Part shown: positions 5,611 through 7,373 of the stretch, piece by piece
Layout of the letters: the number at the start of each line of letters is the position of its first letter
Position numbering within the stretch: the first letter of the stretch is position 1
Source of the DNA: DAOQAK01 sp043801235
Lineage (GTDB): Bacteria > Bacteroidota > Bacteroidia > Bacteroidales > CG2-30-32-10
DNA length: 7,373 nt
Assembly: GCA_043801235.1 (NCBI GenBank)
Contig: JAZDMF010000024.1
Span: 1 to 7,373 of the forward strand
Reading direction: 5' to 3'
Translations under genes and position numbers: made by a program
Notes under the pieces: generated by a model
Databases searched by the model: none
What the model saw: only the letters and a program-made list of their open reading frames with translations
Told to the model about the DNA's origin: nothing

Positions 5611-7257
5611 ATGAAAAAAAATGTTTTATTCTTCATCATTCTTTTGTACGCAGTAAATGCAGGCGCACAAGTAACCTCTAAAGAAGTTGTTTCAAAAGTC
5701 ACTGATGTCACAGTTTATATGACAGGTGCATCAATAACCCATACGGCCGATGTCACTCTCGCTAAAGGTGATTATAACCTGCAGTTTTCAGGGATTTCGC
5801 CTAATATTAATCAAAAAAGCGTGCAGGTGTCAGCTAACGAAAATGTGAAAATAACTTCTGTTACTTATGTGATCGATTACCTTGCGGTGGAAAATGAGAG
5901 CAAGGAGATACAGGTATTGAATGACAGCCTTGACCTGCTTGCAAAAAAAATTACCACTTTAAAAAATCAACTCAGTGTATATGCCAGTGAAAAAGAACTG
6001 GTTCTTAAAAATTACGACCTGAAAGGCACGACAACAGGGGTTTCCACGGTTGAGCTTCAGAAAGCGGCCGATTTCTACAGGCTTCGCCTTACTGAAATAA
6101 ATACCCTTACTGAAAAGTTAAATGACCAGAAAGAAATATACAATGAACTTTATACAAAGATTCAGAAGCAGCTGACAACCCTTAATTCAAAGAAGGGCGA
6201 ACCGGTTTATAAATTAAGTGTGACTGCCAGTGTGAAAGCGGCCACCACTTCTTCTTTCACAATAAAGTATCTTGTTACCAATGCCGGCTGGGCGGCTTTT
6301 TACGATATACGCGCAACAGACGTCAGCAAGCCTATTGAACTCGATTATAAAGCAAAAGTTTATAATAACTGCAGCATCGGCTGGAGCAATGTAAAACTTA
6401 CTTTGTCAACCGCCGATCCTTCACAAACTGCTCAAAGGCCAACATTAACGGCATGGGGACTGAATTATAGCTACGACATCTATAATGAAGAAAAGGAAAA
6501 TAACTATAATACTACTGTCACCAATACATGGAATTACATGGCAGCAGATACATCGAAGGTGACCACAGGTACAAAATCATGGAATAATCAATACACAACC
6601 ATTGAGGTTTCTGAACTGAGCGTGGAATTTGAAATTACCACACTGTACACTATTCCATCCGATAATAAAGTTTATTTTGTTGACATACAGACGCAGGAAA
6701 TGCCCGCTACATATAAATATATCGCAATCCCAAAGTTAGACAATGATGCTTTCCTTGTAGCCAATATAACCGGATGGGAAAGCATGAACCTCATTGAAGG
6801 AACAGCGAATATATTTTATGCCGGAACGTATGTGGGGCAGTCATACCTCAGCACAAAATATGCATCTGATACACTGGAGATTTCCCTGGGGCGCGATAAA
6901 AAAGTTTCTGTATCACGAGTTAAAAAAGAAGATTTCAGCGGAAAGACCTTTATGGGCGGAAACATGAAAGAAAAACTTACCTATGAAATAAAGGTAAGAA
7001 ATAATAACACTGCTGCTATTGAAATAACTGTTCAGGATCAGGTTCCTATTTCACAGCAGGAAGATATAAAAGTAGATGTATTGGAAACTACCGATGTTAC
7101 ACCGGATCCCCTGAGCGGAAAGCTGGTTTATAATTTCAAACTGGATCCTTCTGCAAGCAAGGTGATCACTATTTCCTTCTCTGTGCAGTATCCCAAATCA
7201 AAAGCTTCGAACTTAAAGCTCAATAAAACAAGAACTATCAGCTGTCCGAGTTTTTAG
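5611..7257 (+). CDS. Secreted MuiA-family protein, DUF4140-DUF4139 (548 aa)
   Basis: Numbering starts at the ATG at 5611. This start is chosen because it gives a clean signal peptide (MKKNVLFFIILLYAVNAGAQ, cleavage next to AQ). An open extension to a TTG at 5524 would bury that signal behind 29 residues. Residues about 25-92 (VSKVTDVTVYMTGASITHTA, then NLQFSGISPNINQKSVQVSA) match the N-terminal DUF4140 beta domain. Residues about 95-193 are charged and helical with a coiled-coil look. Residues about 199-530 match DUF4139: NAGWAAFYDIRA (224-235), WSNVKLTLSTADPS (258-271), an Asn/Tyr/Thr-rich linker (about 285-330), FYAGTYVGQSYL (402-413), LEISLGRDKKVSVSR (422-436), YEIKVRNNNTAAIEI (458-472) and a final LDPSASKVITISFSVQYP (511-528). 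Relatives are annotated 'mucoidy inhibitor MuiA', a name that comes from a colanic-acid-related phenotype in enterobacteria; no biochemical activity is established here. The length suits a complete member. There is no T9SS sorting domain, so a periplasmic or outer-membrane-associated location is inferred. A strong terminator follows within 30 bp of the stop. Confidence 0.9.
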   Translation: MKKNVLFFIILLYAVNAGAQVTSKEVVSKVTDVTVYMTGASITHTADVTLAKGDYNLQFSGISPNINQKSVQVSANENVKITSVTYVIDYLAVENESKEIQVLNDSLDLLAKKITTLKNQLSVYASEKELVLKNYDLKGTTTGVSTVELQKAADFYRLRLTEINTLTEKLNDQKEIYNELYTKIQKQLTTLNSKKGEPVYKLSVTASVKAATTSSFTIKYLVTNAGWAAFYDIRATDVSKPIELDYKAKVYNNCSIGWSNVKLTLSTADPSQTAQRPTLTAWGLNYSYDIYNEEKENNYNTTVTNTWNYMAADTSKVTTGTKSWNNQYTTIEVSELSVEFEITTLYTIPSDNKVYFVDIQTQEMPATYKYIAIPKLDNDAFLVANITGWESMNLIEGTANIFYAGTYVGQSYLSTKYASDTLEISLGRDKKVSVSRVKKEDFSGKTFMGGNMKEKLTYEIKVRNNNTAAIEITVQDQVPISQQEDIKVDVLETTDVTPDPLSGKLVYNFKLDPSASKVITISFSVQYPKSKASNLKLNKTRTISCPSF

Positions 7258-7281
7258 AATTGGTGTAGTTGAAGATTTTAT

Positions 7282-7310
7282 ACAGCGGAACTTTGTTTCG
7301 CTGTTTTTTT
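7282..7310 (+). terminator. Intrinsic terminator of the MuiA-like gene
   Basis: ACAGCGGAAC (7282-7291) pairs with GTTTCGCTGT (7295-7304) over ten positions, including one G·T wobble, around a TTT loop. The stem is followed by an unbroken T run to 7310. It starts 24 bases after the stop codon of the upstream gene. Confidence 0.88.
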
Positions 7311-7317
7311 ATTCCTT

Positions 7318-7341
7318 TGGTCAGACTTCGACAAGCTACCA
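7318..7341. repeat. Short bulged hairpin with REP-like CTTCGACAAG core
   Basis: TGGT-c-AG-a-CTT (7318-7328) pairs with AAG-CT-ACCA (7333-7341) around a CGAC loop, giving nine pairs with two single-base bulges on the left. There is no T tail. The CTTCGACAAGCT core resembles, from memory, a motif common in dispersed intergenic palindromes of environmental bacteria. I see no gene in the last 32 bases of the window. Confidence 0.4.
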
Positions 7342-7373
7342 TTGACGTATTTTTCTAAATAACTAACATTGAA

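Overview
The window looks like a piece of a free-living or environmental Bacteroidota chromosome. It is AT-rich, and start codons are preceded by A/T-rich leaders without a clear Shine-Dalgarno. Putative promoters resemble the Bacteroidota TTTG / TAnnTTTG pattern. Three predicted signal peptides end in an 'xAQ' cleavage context. The largest gene has the domain set of a type IX secretion system (T9SS) surface protein: DUF7948-like N-terminus, SprB-like repeat, Ig-like repeats and a CHU_C-type (type B) sorting domain. The order or genus cannot be settled from this sequence.

Layout: bases 1-228 (minus strand) hold the first 76 codons of an RlmB-type 23S rRNA 2'-O-ribose methyltransferase, cut by the window edge. 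A 340-bp divergent intergenic region follows. It carries the rlmB promoter, a long imperfect inverted repeat whose right arm is built of 8-bp tandem units, and a candidate promoter for the next gene. Bases 569-1399 encode a 276-residue secreted protein of unknown function. After a 200-bp spacer with a perfect 14-bp palindrome, 1600-5415 encodes a 1271-residue modular surface protein. A very AT-rich spacer then leads to 5611-7257, a 548-residue secreted MuiA-like protein (DUF4140 + coiled coil + DUF4139). It ends at a strong intrinsic terminator and a short REP-like hairpin.

How the genes relate: the three plus-strand genes all encode proteins predicted to leave the cytoplasm. They are separated by about 195-200 bp with promoter-like elements, so they read as neighbouring single units rather than one tight operon. 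rlmB is a divergent housekeeping gene with no evident functional link.

I do not see a clearly new multi-gene system. The most notable structure is the Ig-like array in the surface protein. The cysteine-to-cysteine spacing is exactly 44 residues in all six canonical repeats, and only the inter-repeat linkers vary. The intergenic repeats and the shared 12-mer upstream of two genes are the other items worth a second look.
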